From: Cavia porcellus
Taxonomy: Eukaryota > Chordata > Mammalia > Rodentia > Caviidae
Length of the DNA: 64,000 nucleotides
Direction of reading: 5' to 3'
Assembly: GCF_034190915.1 (NCBI RefSeq)
Contig: NW_026947506.1
Coordinates: forward strand, 32,405,748 to 32,469,747
Part shown: positions 1-12,200 of the stretch, one piece after another
Layout: every line of letters begins with the position of its first letter
How positions within the stretch are numbered: the first letter of the stretch is position 1
The notes under the pieces: model-generated
Databases searched by the model: none
Seen by the model: the letters and a program-made list of their open reading frames with translations, nothing else
Told to the model about the DNA's origin: nothing
Program-made: the position numbers and the translations under genes

Positions 1-2989
1 CAGCTCTGCGTGCTTGGGCAGGTAGGCGACTTGCTCTCTGGGGCGGAGTACACAATGGGCAGCACCACCTTCCACAGCAAAGCAAATGGACGCGAGGAGG
101 AACCTTGTATCTGTGCCACATTGTGCACACAGCAGACTCAGTAAGCAGAGGCCAGTGTCATTGGGTCCCCAGCAGCTGCCTGATTTTATGGTGGTGACAC
201 GGGTCCCTGTGGTCCTCTGGGCCCTCTAGGACAGCCTGTCCATGTATGGTGCTATTATCCTTCCCTGTCCTGGTCTCTGGTGACTTGGTGGCCCTTGGGG
301 ATCTGGCACCGAGCAGCCCCACTCTCCAACCATGTCTCCTCCAGGAGGCAGCCTGGGGCCCTGGGGTGGACAGGCAGGCTGCCCGTGCTTCCTCTCCAGC
401 AGAGGCAGGGCCAGCCCAGGCAAGCTGTGCTGGGACTCGCTCTCCCTGTCAGCCATGGTGACACAGCATCTCCATGGCTGCTGCTGATGTAACCAGGGCA
501 GAAAGATCAGGGCTGGGGGTCCTCATGGGGGCCACTTGTCCTGCCAGGAGGAGCCAAGGCTGCCAGGGAGGGAGGAGGTGTCTGGGCTGTGAGAGCACTG
601 CACTTCTGCATCTCTGAAGCAGTGTAGCGGGGGGTGAGGCCAGGCTGCCTCCACCGAGCCACCTAGGACAGCCACAGAGGCCAGGCAGGGCCTGCTAGGC
701 CAGGCGCTCGCTCTCCCAAGACCCCCACTGCTCACCCTGCCCAGGAGGCAGCCCCAGGTGGGGGTATCCTGGGGTGATGCCCTCTCACGCAGCATCACCC
801 TCACCCAGGACATCATTTAGTTCCAACCCACAAGGGCCAAGCAGTTGACTTAACCATAGTCACGAGTGGTGAGCCACACCACTGTCACTGTCTGGACAGG
901 AAGGAAGGGACAGGTAAGCAAGTCATGTATGCTGGGACCAGGACCTCTCACTGAGCTGTATCTTTAGCCCATTTTTTAGTGACAGGGTCAATAATCCCCC
1001 CACCCCATTAGCTTCCTACATCCCTGTCAGGATGTTTGTGTTTTTAGCCTGCATCTTCTCTCCCCACAGAGGCTGGCCTGGCCCTGCATCTTCCTCTGGG
1101 GCACAGCAGCAGCAGGGTGCTGGCTTCCCAGGGGGCCTATGGAGCATGGCTGTCTTGAGACTGAGGATAACCACATCCCTTCTTCCACAGGGCAAAGACA
1201 CACACACACTCTTCTTAAATAGGATGGGGCCGAAAGGGTATTGGAGGTGAGGCTACCAACAGAAAATGCCGACTCACCCCAGGCAGCAGAGATGTGATGG
1301 GGTGGAGGGCTGTTGCCTTGGTGACCCCTTCACTGTCCCGAGTGAGGCACCTCACAAATAAGTTGTCAGCCAGGTATGGTGGTATGCGCCTGTATAAATC
1401 TCAAACCTGGGAGGCTAAGGCAGGATTCCAAGTTCAAGCTCAGACTGGGTTACTCAGCAAAAAGGTCCTGGGTGAAGCCCCAGTGCTATGCTTACATGCC
1501 CAGAACCCTACCACCCTACTCAGATCTTTGCCTTTGCCTTCAGCCTTACCTACCAGCAGATTGTCTCTGGTTTAGTATTCAGATCTTTGATACATTTAGC
1601 TTCTGGTTTGGTGTGGGAAGAAGGGTAGAGGTCCACATTCAATCTTTGGCCCATAGGGAGCCAGTGTGCCAGCACCATTTGTTATGGAGGCTGCCTTTCC
1701 TGCAGCCAAAGATGCGGCCCCTTCGTTTTCAAAGGTAGGATAGCCGTGTGTGTGGGAAACGAGAAAATGACAGCAGGAAATAGTGAGGTGAGTCTTTGGC
1801 CTATGTGAAGGGAATGGAAGATGGAGGATGGAGGGAGAGGATGTTAGGAAAGGGGGGAACTAGAAGTGCTGTGTACAAGCACCAAGTTCCTATGGGGAAG
1901 GCAATCGTGTATGAAATGGGTAAGTGTGGGAAGAGGCTGAGCCACGCGGGGCGGGTGAGGACTGCGAAAGGTCGCCGCCTGCACCAACTCCCGCCCTGAG
2001 GGTAATTATAATGGACTACAAACATGTACCAGAAGATAAATACGAAGTCCACCCTCCTCCGTCCTGTCACTGCCTTCCAAGTATCTTGAGTAAAATGCAC
2101 GGCTGTTACGAGGAACTCAAGCACACCTTCATGTTGATCCATTAAAAAATGGATCCATTAAAAAATAGTGCAATGTAGTTGAAAGAAATGTTCCAAAAGG
2201 CAACTGAAACCAGCATGATTAAATATGGGGTCAACTGTCCTTGGGGAATGTGACGTTAGCCACTCCCAGGAGGGTGTGGTAGTCTCAAGGAGCCATGCAT
2301 GTCCCAGCCAATGCCTGTCACCACTGCAGCTAGCGGGTGTAGCAGGACAGCGTGGGAGATGCAGGCAGCAAACCCTCCACGGCAAGCCCTGGACCGAGAT
2401 CACCCTGGACAGGCAGCCCCACTTCTTGAAGAAGCCACCAGCACTGCCTTGAAGGAGGCACTTAAGTCACACCTGGGCTGCATATGGACCAGGGCAAGGT
2501 CAGCTGTCTGTGCCCAGCACAGGTAGGCCATCCACCTGACCAATGTTTTGTGGCCTGAGTCGGGGTGGAGTACAAAGAGGGCAAGTACAAAGAGACTCAC
2601 CTGCCTCAGCCTGCTCTCCTGGCCGTCCGGTCTTACACTTTTAGGTAAGGTCATGAATTCTAGTGGAAAGAATTCATTTCATACAAGACAAATGTGAATT
2701 CTGGATGAAAACCTTTAGACGAGCAGGATTTGCACCTTTCTGTAACAGTCTCAGTAGAATCAGCACCAGCTATAAACTCGCTGTTTAGCCTGGGAGTACA
2801 CAGTGAGTGAAAAGAATCAGAATACAGGCTATCATTTCCTAATGGGTTTCTGATGTGCTGTGAACGTCATTGGTGAGCACACCCACTGCACCCATGCATG
2901 CGTGCATACCCCACAGTACACCCTGGTACACCGACAGCTTTGCCAGAAAGGAAAATACAAAAATACACTGACATAAAGACAAAAAATTT
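1..2989. other. 3' flank of WIPI2, no gene recognised
   Basis: Apart from a B1 fragment at 1365-1466 I see nothing I can assign. The short open frames have no recognisable protein similarity. A plus-strand frame at 1924-2145 looks faintly protein-like, and an A-rich 12-bp duplication follows at 2142-2167, but I cannot name a parent gene. Confidence 0.5.
1365..1466 (+). repeat. B1-type SINE fragment
   Basis: Starts GCCAGGTATGGTGGTATGCG, followed by the GGGAGGCTAAGGCAGGA core and a degenerate right part ending in CAGCAAAAAG. Confidence 0.75.
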
Positions 2990-3023
2990 TTTCGAATCTT
3001 TTCAGTTTTGGGTCTTTATTTTT
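2965..3023 (-). terminator. candidate WIPI2 poly(A) signal and downstream element
   Basis: Minus-strand AATAAA at 3023-3018 lies in an AT-rich block, with a GT/T-rich stretch just beyond (2965-2995). This is the expected layout of a cleavage site near 2995-3005. There is no transcript evidence. Confidence 0.5.
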
Positions 3024-4108
3024 TTATAAGAAGGAAAATTAGAGGCATGAAGAATCACAACAGTCCCCTTGGGTTCTCAGCTCTGAAAAGGGTTTGCTTT
3101 TCCAACTCAGAGCTGTTTCCGGCCCGATATCCGTGCTCTAAGGGCTGCTTGCACCTCGAGGCCCAGCTCGGTGCTGGTTTGTGCTCCTCAGATGCTCACC
3201 AGACCCAAGTGGCCTTTGCCACCACTGTCATGGCATGCTGCAATGACAATGACTGCCAAGTGAGCAAGCACTCCTGCAAGCCCAGGCAGACTCAGGCCCC
3301 TATGCCGCCGTCTCTTTCCCACAAGAAGACAAAGCATGCTGGGAAAGAACAGCTGGGTGCTCAGCTCCTGATCCAGCCGATGCATACTCAAACCAAGTGA
3401 TTTGGTCACTGCACAGAGAGGGGTGGCCCCACAGGATGTGGACACACAGAGACACGTTTATGCCAGCCCTGTCTCGATACTGTAGCAAGGAGCAAGGAAC
3501 GCATTTCCCATGCCTGACGGCCCTCTTCCCTCTGTGGGCTGTGGGGACACAGGAGTCTCCTCTGGTCCTTCTGGGCAAAACTCAGCCTGACATCACAAGT
3601 CTAAAGCTTCCAGCTCCCAGAGCGACACACCAGGTGGTGAGATGGTGGCAGTCAGTGCCCGTCAACAGTGCACAGGTGGCTACAGCTCAGGCATTCTCAC
3701 TGGAGCCCTGCGTGTAGGAGACTCCTCATGTCCCCTACACCACCCTCAAGAGCCACTCACATGCGCCCTGGGGTAGCATGAAGGAGCAGGAAGGGCAGGG
3801 TCAGACACCTACACAAAACCTCCAGCGTGAACCAGACTCCCACCTCTCTCCCACCAAGCCTGGAGTTCAATTTTGAAAATGAGTGTCCACCCCACAAAAC
3901 GCTTCAGCATTTGTATAATTGTATACCTGCATGAGCCAGGCACTGTGCCAGGCAGTCACACTGAAGCTGGCAACTAGCCTGAGGGAAGGTGTTCCCGCCA
4001 CAGACCAGAACCACGCCTACAAGCCCTGCAGCTTATGCTGGCTGTTGGAAGGGCTGACTCCAGGTTTAATCCAATTCTTGGTTTCACTGCTTTAGAAAAC
4101 ACAAAAGA

Positions 4109-4260
4109 AGCCTAGCATGGTGGCACATCCCTCTAATTCCAGCCCCTGAGAGGCTGTAGCAGGAGGACCTCTGTGAATTCAAGGCCAGCGTGGGTTGTAA
4201 GAGTCGTCCAACGCCAGTCTGAAGTATACAGTGAGCTCCTGCCTCATACTCAAAAACAAG
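4109..4260 (+). repeat. B1-type SINE in WIPI2 3' UTR
   Basis: Full-length but diverged: the CTAGCATGGTGGCAC start, GAGAGGCTGTAGCAGGAGG core, and CTCATACTCAAAAACAAG tail are recognisable. It is antisense to the gene. Confidence 0.8.
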
Positions 4261-5277
4261 GAAACAGAAGATTTGGTCCAAATTCATGCAAAAATTTCTG
4301 TGTTCTGTATCCAATCCTGAGCTCTATTGTCTTTTTCTGAAAAAATACAATTAAAAAACTCCTCTGGTGAGTGGTCTGAACTATGTAAGTACTGCTGCTC
4401 AAGTCCCTTTCCCTGGGCCTCTGGTCTGGTGGAGAACCCTACAACCTCATGGTTCACATTTCTTGCCTCTCCCTGATCCCTCCTGTCCATGCCCAAGGTC
4501 TGTCTGTGACACACAGACTCCAGGCCCAGGAGAAAAGGGGCCCTGACAATGAAACTGGAAGGGAAATTGAAGGGCAGATGATCTCTAAATTCTTTTCTAG
4601 AGGGTTTCCCGACATTGGGAGGAAAAGCACTCACCCAGCACTGGGACCTCCTCCCTGCAGGAGGCCAGGACTGACAAGTTTCAGGACAGCATAGGTATCA
4701 GAGAGAAACGAGTTTCCAACAACTCTGGGATGATCAGTCTCAAGGGAAGCTGGGGATAGCTCAGTGGCAAATCTCAAGATGAAGCTGGCAAAGCAGATCC
4801 AAGTCCCCAAACCCCTGCAAGCCTGACAGCCATCAAGCAGGCATCACACGGGCCACATTCTAATGCAGCCCCTTCTGAAACACACATTTTTGGTCCCTAG
4901 AACCTCAGCTCACGCCTGAGTCTGTCCTGGGTGCATCTGGCCATCTCTTCCTGCAAGCCACTTGCCTGGCTTTTTGACTTTAAGGGACAAGTCTGGGCCC
5001 ACCTAGGTGACGCTGTGGAACCTGCAGATTCACAAACTCTACCTCCTAAGCCCTTGAAACTTGCATTATTCCATGCTTGGCTAGAAACACTGATGTGTGA
5101 GTTGCCTAAGGTTGTTTTAATTCTAGGCAAATGAAAAGGAAAGCTAACTAAGCACTGCAGCCTGTGACCAAGACCTCTCTCTGCCGAACTGATGCTCTAG
5201 GACTGCAGCAGACAAGGCCCATATCACCTGATACAAGGTGCCAACAGCCACCACGTCACTCATGCCTCCATTTCTCA

Positions 5278-5410
5278 CTTTTTTTTTTTTTTTTTTTTTT
5301 GGTTTTTTGAGACAGGTCTCACTACGTAGTCCAGGCTGGCCTTTGTGGCAATCCCCTGCCTTGGCTCCTGAGTGCTGGGATTATGGTGTGTACCGCAGCA
5401 CCCAGCAGTC
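5278..5410 (-). repeat. B1-type SINE in WIPI2 3' UTR
   Basis: Reverse copy with an oligo(T) head at 5280-5300, GAGACAGGTCTCACTACG, TCCAGGCTGGCC, and GTGCTGGGATTATGGTG. It is in the same sense as the gene. Confidence 0.85.
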
Positions 5411-6186
5411 AGTCATGTATGTGCTTGCTTAGGATAGCTGAAACTCTCCTGCCATAAACTCAGTTAATTGACAGGACGCAGAGGAGGAGGAAGAGAGGCA
5501 ATTTAAGGCCCCAGGACACCACTCCTATTGGCTCTAGGTATTCCAGGCACTCAGTCAAGTCCCCTATCAGGGAGCAAGGGTTTTAGCATCTCTCTCCCAA
5601 CATCCACTTGGAGAATAAGATCAGAAATGGAAGTCCGCCATGGAAGAATCCCAGAATAATCCAATTTGGAAAGAATTTAATTAACAAAATAAAGTGTGTG
5701 TAGGGGAGAATGGTCCAGATGGGGCTGCAGGGCAAGAGGACTCTTGCCCAAGGCCGATGTGTACCAGCACCCAGCAGAAACAGCTTTGACAACCAAACCA
5801 GAGCACTGCACGCCTCCTGCGCCATTGCTACAGACATGGAAGCCAGAGGACCGAGCTCCACTGTGCAGACAGTCAGCTTCTGGGCACCGGCTTGGCACAT
5901 CACGCATGCAAAGCAAGGAGACTTTGGGCTTCACTGGACACTTAACTTTGGCAAAAAAAAAAAAAAAAAAAAAAAAAAAACAAAGAGCTGAAATTCATAA
6001 GCAGGATTAAAAGTCACTGCAGTGAAAACAGTGTATTTTCTCAAAAGTATGGAATTAGACTATCACTATGACTTTTTAAGTCTCTGCCATCCTTTCCCCC
6101 AGTCCAGGTCAAAGTTCATAGCAGCAATGCACAAAGTCCTCCATCAAGCCTGTTCTCTGCGCTCAGGGTCAGGCTCAAGGTTAAGC

Positions 6187-6299
6187 TCAATCAGTCCGCA
6201 GGATCATTGGAGGATGCTCGCTGTCTTCGTCCAGGCGCAGGGCACTGGTCTCATCCTCCAGGCATACGCCACCTACGGCACCCAGGTCGTCTGTGTAGG
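6187..6299 (-). CDS. WIPI2: WIPI2 coding exon 12, C-terminal tail and stop
   Basis: Encodes residues 398-434 ([11 protein letters not shown] to MILRTD), then TGA at 6189-6187. The acceptor is CCTTGCAG. The acidic, probably disordered tail is typical of WIPI2. The 3' UTR follows directly to the left. Confidence 0.96.
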
Positions 6300-9200
6300 C
6301 TGCAAGGACACAGGAGCTGCCCTGAGTGCTAGGCATGAGCAATGGGTTCTGGGGCTGCACTCACCAAGACCTGAACTGAACCATTTCTCTGACTAATGGA
6401 TTTCTGCAGCCTTAGGCAACACAAGAGAAAATCCTTTATCTGTCCAAATTCATCAGTGTCAAAATGAGGGATGCATAATGAGCAAGGTTTCCAAGTTAGC
6501 AGGCCATGTGCTTTCCCCACAAACAGGGAGATGCTCAAACTGGCTACATGGACACGGAGCCCAACAGTGCTGACGTCTGAGGAACCTGGGGAGCAGGATG
6601 CCATCCCTGTGACTCTCACCCAAGACTCCAGGGTGTAGAGAGCCAGCTCACACAGAGTGAAAGCCACCATGTAGGTGACCTCAGGTCCCTATCTGCATGC
6701 TGCCCTGCCACACAGCCCCACCAGTCTCCCCTCATGCTTCCACCCAGGGAGGATGACCACTTCCTTTCTGACACCATGCAGAAGGTGGCAACACCAGTGC
6801 AAACACAGAGAAAGGATCCAGTCCCTGCGGCATCAATTACCTTCCAGGTTCGTGTCCTGCCCCTTACCAAGCCTCGTGGGGGAAGAGGGTGCATAAGCAC
6901 CTTTTGCTGTGCCATAGGTTTGTGTTACTAAAGGGCAGTCGTGTGAGGCAGAGTCTACGATTTCACTGGTCGTCTCCATACTGCCATCCAGCCTGGAGAG
7001 AGCCATGGGAACAGGATTGAGTGCTTCCAGAAGGACACCCAGCAGCCACAACATGCAGACAACAGGCCACTCACACATGCACACTGCTGTTTTTTATACT
7101 ATGGCCACTGACCAGTCACCCTGGGCACCTGTCCCCAGAGTTTCACATGGAAAGCCCAGTGGACAAAGTTACACCGAGTGAGGCATCTTATGTTAAAGGA
7201 TGACCAAGGATTGAATCCAGTATCAAAAAACGTTTTTCCACTTCCACCCTATGAAAGTATTATAGTGCTTTAGTTAGAACTTTCAAGGAAATGTCAAAAA
7301 GACAAAGTACATGAACAGACATGAATTTTTTTCTTTTTTTGGTACTGGGAATTGAACTCATTATCTTGTGCTTGCCATGCAGGTGCTTGTTCCACTGAGC
7401 TAAATCCCTACCACAGATGTGAAACTTGAAGCCTATGTTCCTGCGAGATCCGTGTGGCATGAGGAGGCCACTGTGCCCTGGCCTTTATCACTAAGGTCCA
7501 GTTTAGGCTGGACTGGGTAGCCTATGCCATTCTTCACACAGAGGCACCCACAGCACAGCCCTCACCCACCCCCAGTTCTGCTCTAGCCAAGGAATCCTGG
7601 CATCAGGTGGAATCAGTTTCATTTGGGAGAGGGAAGCCTCAAAGGGCACAAAGTAACACACGGAATCGCCTTAAAGTCCCTGGTTTTTACCCATAATGGC
7701 AGCAGTAGAGAAGCTCACCTGTGCTGTCGCATCAGGGCGCACTCGCCGCCCTCCTGGGGGTCCAGGTTGTACATGTACAAGTAGCCGTCAGAAGCACCCA
7801 CCAGTAACCGGGGAATCTTCTGAATTCTAGTGGGAATTAAAGCAGCCATGTTCTAGGAGCACAATTTTCACAAATGCATCTCACCGATGGAGGGTGCTCC
7901 TGCAGGCTGCACTGCAGAACCTCCCAAAGCAAGCACAGATGGAGTTTCTCAAGCCTCACAGCAGCAGCACAAGAGGACAGGCACTGCACTGGAGGCCCCT
8001 GGGCGTGACTATGCAACATGTCCCAAGTGGCAGGGCGTGGCCAGGTGAGTGCACAGTCTCTTTAGTCACTAGAGCGGTATCCGGCAGGACGCTCAGTGAT
8101 GCTCAGCAGTGCAGTACAGGCATGGGCTGGAGGGCCCAGGCGGCTCCCATCGCCATGCCTGTTTCTGTGTCGCCAAAGGGTTCACTTAACGTTTTTCATC
8201 AACAATAAATGCTCAACAGGAATGGCAATGGATGGTTTTGTGAACCACCACAGAAGAAGCGCTCAGGTCTTGGGTCTATCCAAACCCACCATGGTCCTCT
8301 CCCCCAACGACTCCCTGAAAAGCCACTGTGGCAAGGAAGAGAGGCTGGGAGGTACGCGCCTGTCCGCACTCACGTGGCTAGGGAGCAGATGTTCTTGTGG
8401 CCACAGAAGGGCAGGCGGACAGTGGCAAAGGCTCTGCCCTGGTTGAACATCTCGGTCACTTGGGAGGGAAGGTAGCTGGTGGACGCCATGAGCACTTTCC
8501 CGAAGTAGCCAGTCCAGGTGGTGGGCTCCTCGGGGGGTCTGTGGGGAAAGACCACCAGACTCATTAGGGGGCCCTCACCGGAAGGCACGCGTCCCTGTTA
8601 TTCACCAACTGCCCTGTTATTCACAATGGCTAAAGTCCCACTCTATATAAGTGGGGGCTACAGAAAACAGAGGCTCAGGCCAGAGGATGTCCCTCAGAGG
8701 AAGGGACAGAGTCAGAACAGGAGGAGCCTGGCTCTCCTGAGCAGCCAGCTGACTTCTGCAAAAGCAGTTCACTAGGCCCTGCTATGTAGGAGGAAATCTC
8801 TAAAAACTTTGAGCACAATCTCCAATTGTTCATTTCCTTACTGCAGTATTGTGGGCTGAACTAGGGCCTCCAGCATGCTAGGTAAGTACTCTTATCACTA
8901 AATTACACCCCTGGCCTCTCATATCTTGGTCCAATCCAGCTGACAGTTTAGCCGGAACTTCTCCCTTCACTGAGGTGGGTGTGGTGGCATAACCCTGTCA
9001 TCCTAGCACTCGGGAGGCTGCGACAGGAGGACTGTTGAGAGTTCAAACAGCCTGAAATACACAATGAGACCAGTCTCAAAAAATCAAAACCAAAAAAAAA
9101 AAAGAGTCCCTCCATCTGCTTTGCATAAGACTCAACCTAAACAATACTGAGACTTAAAGGATTTTTTTTTTTTTAAATTTAAGGACAGCTAGGCATGGTG

Positions 9201-12200
9201 GCACATGCCCGTAATTTCAGGACTTGAGAGAGGCTGAGGCAGGAGGATCACACAGCCTGAAGTACACAGTGAAAGCCTGTTTCAAAAAAAAAAATATAGA
9301 GAGTATTCAAATCACCTACTATGAGACTGAAACAACCCTGTCTCCCCACTGAGGGCAGGTTGGTGTCCTTCCAGTGGGTGCTCTGAGCCTCACTGACTCT
9401 GTGTATGTTGGGTGAATGGAGGGGTCCTGGCCACAAGATGCTTATGTGATGTCTGAAGCGCCAACCTGGCCTTGTTTTTTTTTTTTTTTTACAGAGTGTT
9501 TTGCTATGTGGTCTAGGCTAGCTTGCACTCCTAAGTGCTGGGATTATAGGCATGTGCCACCAGTTGGCCTGCCTCATCTTGTGGCCCTGCTGCCCCCATC
9601 AGAAGTCAGGGAGTAGGGTCCACTGGCCATGTGCCGAACCTGGTGTGGTGTCACCAAGCCAGGACTGTACTGGATAATGAGGCAGGGAGACTTTATACTA
9701 CGCTTCTATCTGGACAGTCAAGGTACACGGTGTTCCATGAGTTTTTAAAAATGTGGGGGCAGGGTGTGGCTCAGTGGTACAGCATGGACCTAGCATCTAC
9801 AGGGCATTGGCTTACCCCTCCAATGTCTCTTTCGGTCTCCAAAATACTAAGGATAAGAAAAGAGATCTCTCTTTGCAACTCACTTTTCCTTTACAGTCTC
9901 CAGCTTGAAGATGTGCACGGTCTCTGTGTTGCTAGACGCAGAGAGGAACATGCCGTCCATGCTGAAGGCCAGCGAGCAAATGCTCACACACCTGTAGGAC
10001 AGGGTACGTGAGAGGTGCCCCAGCTCCCAACAATGCTTCTCTGAGATGGAAGGACAGCTCCAAGATGGGTGGACTTGGGTCTACCAGTGCCCTCTCATTC
10101 GTCTCCAGCATCTCCTCAGAAACTTACTTGAGAGAGGAAAATGTTCAGGAGGTAAAATCAGGTCTGATCAATTCTGTAATACCTTCTTAGATAGAACCAT
10201 TTGCTCTGCAATTTCAAATAAAGGGAATCAGAATGGTACCGAACCATCTTAGCTGCATTGGGATGGACTTAGAACCCTACAATTAGTAAAAGAAAACCCA
10301 GTACTTTAAATTACTGAAATTTTTATCATGTCAGAGGGTAAATCACCAAGCTTGATATTTACACAGAGCACAACCTTCCGCATGCTAAGTCTTTACAGTG
10401 AATCTTACACATCACTGAAAAATCTCAAAGCCCTTATATCAATAGGAATTTTCTCCTAACTCTGGAAATGTAAGGTACCACTTGCAATAGCAATAGTGTT
10501 TTATTCAATTTAACAGATTTTTACACAGTGTTTACAACCTATTGCCCCTATACTTAGCCCCAAGGGTAAGTGAGGCAAGAGTGGTGGAGCCTTAATGGTG
10601 CTGATGTGGGTGTGAAGATATTAAGTATGCTAGAAAGAACACATGAAAGTTTCTGTAAACTACAGAGCAATGAGATGTCACTATGTGACGGTCCAGCAAG
10701 GCCTCAGTGAGTGGACTCCAGTTATGAAGCTGGCCAGGGAAGGGACAGTATTGTGGGACCCACAAAGCCACTTGTGCTCTGCTGAAGACCTGGACATCCA
10801 GGGAGGCTAGAAGGGGAGGGCAGGTGGGGAGAGAAAGGCAGGGTAGATGCAGAAGGACTATGGGCCTGGGGCAGAGAGGCTCATCCTATAGGCAGAGGGG
10901 TTGGGAAAGTTTTGGGTAGGCTATAACCTGGCTATCCTGACATCGTCTGTCAACACCAGGTGAGTACGAGTTCAGGGCACATGGCCGGAGATGGGGGGCA
11001 CAGTAGGAACTACTTAGATGTATTGGAGGAAAAGGGCAATGGTGAAGCTCTGGCTGGGCCCTGAGTCATGTATCAAGGTGAGGGATGTAAGGGACGAGGA
11101 GCAGATGGGCACATTCCAGCCTTCAGTCTAAAGTGCCCAGGGTCAGTGGGCAGGAGCACAAGAAGAACCATCTGGAAAGAGGAGTGTGTGAAGTCCAAGG
11201 GATAAGAACAGCAGGGAGTCACTGGCAGGGACCATGACATTTGGCCTTGTCTTTGAAATGGGGCACCGAGGCACACCTGCTCTATGTGTGGGGCAGTCCA
11301 GGGGATCCTCATGGTGACTTCTGGCCCTAGTCATCTGCCAGTGGGTAAAGAGAGCTAGTGCAGTGCTGGGGGCACAGACAGAATACAGGCATGCGCTTGT
11401 GTCTGCACTGAAGGGTAGGCGAGGGAACAGCAGCTTTCCCAAGGTCCTGGGCCCCCTGACTAGCTGTCCATGCAGGGGATCCCAGATACAGAGATCTACC
11501 ACGCTTTCATGAAAGTGCTATCTACCTGCCCTGACCAAAGTGATTCTGAACGCTGGTAAGTTGTCCTGGTGGGTAGAAAATGGCTTTGTATTTAAGCAGA
11601 ATTTCTCAATTGTTCTTTCAAGTCATACTTGTGTGTCACAAAAAACTGAAATCAAAATCCAGATGCAACTTCCAGAGTTAGCCCAGGGAATTACACACTT
11701 TACCTCTTTACTCCTCTCCGGAACTCAAAAAGTTTTTGTCCTTCAGGAATGGAAAATACCCTAATCACGGTCCCCTGCAACAGGGAAAGAAAAAAGGCAG
11801 ATTTTAAGCTGAGCAAATTGACATTTTATGTTTCTTTTGCATCAGATAACAATGAACTTTGTGGTCCATTTCCAGCGACAGCACCTTCCTGGGAGAAGTG
11901 TAGGGCCTTCTCCTCCATGCCCGCAACTCCACAGGCTGACTTGGGCTTCCCCATACCACGGCATGTACCCAGCAGCCCACCTGTCTCTGTCAGCCTACTT
12001 CAATTTATTGTTATTCTAAACACAACAAACAGCCTGGAAGCCTAATGTGAAATGTAAGACATTTGAACTATTAGAATTTGGTAGTGGAAATTTTACCTGG
12101 CTGCCTTAGAAGTAGTACATTAAAACATAACAAATTGCTAAATAAACTTTCATATTTTTTCAAGAGAAAAAATATGAATACTTGGAAAGCTGCAGCACTT

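Larger units (their letters stand above)
2990..6186 (-). other. WIPI2: probable WIPI2 3' UTR
   Basis: The region left of the stop has no splice signal or coding exon. It contains B1 insertions at about 4109-4260 and 5278-5410 and a run of about 30 A at 5953 (T on the transcript strand). The first canonical AATAAA found on the minus strand is at 3023-3018. A 3.2-kb UTR is longer than I expect for human WIPI2, so an earlier end using an ATTAAA-type signal (for example near 5667 or 5117) is possible. Confidence 0.5.
6300..9883. other. WIPI2 introns 11 to 8, small introns
   Basis: Introns 6300-6867, 6993-7718, 7827-8373 and 8539-9883. They hold a tRNA-type SINE at 7325-7418, an old ID-like piece at 8835-8918, B1 copies at 8970-9104, 9184-9295 and 9474-9580, and a worn ID-like piece at 9755-9850. 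I see no other gene. Confidence 0.75.

Noticed and set aside
1924..2145. Protein-like plus-strand frame (MDYKHVPEDKYEVHPPPS) left of WIPI2
   Set aside because: It could be a scrap of a processed pseudogene, but I cannot name a parent and there is no clear poly(A) or target duplication.
3905..3965. Possible MIR-like fragment (GAGCCAGGCACTGTGCCAGGC)
   Set aside because: The match is a single short motif, too little to call.
5953..5982. Run of about 30 A as the tail of a processed pseudogene
   Set aside because: The sequence before it continues as ordinary WIPI2 3' UTR on the other strand, with no gene-like match and no target duplication.
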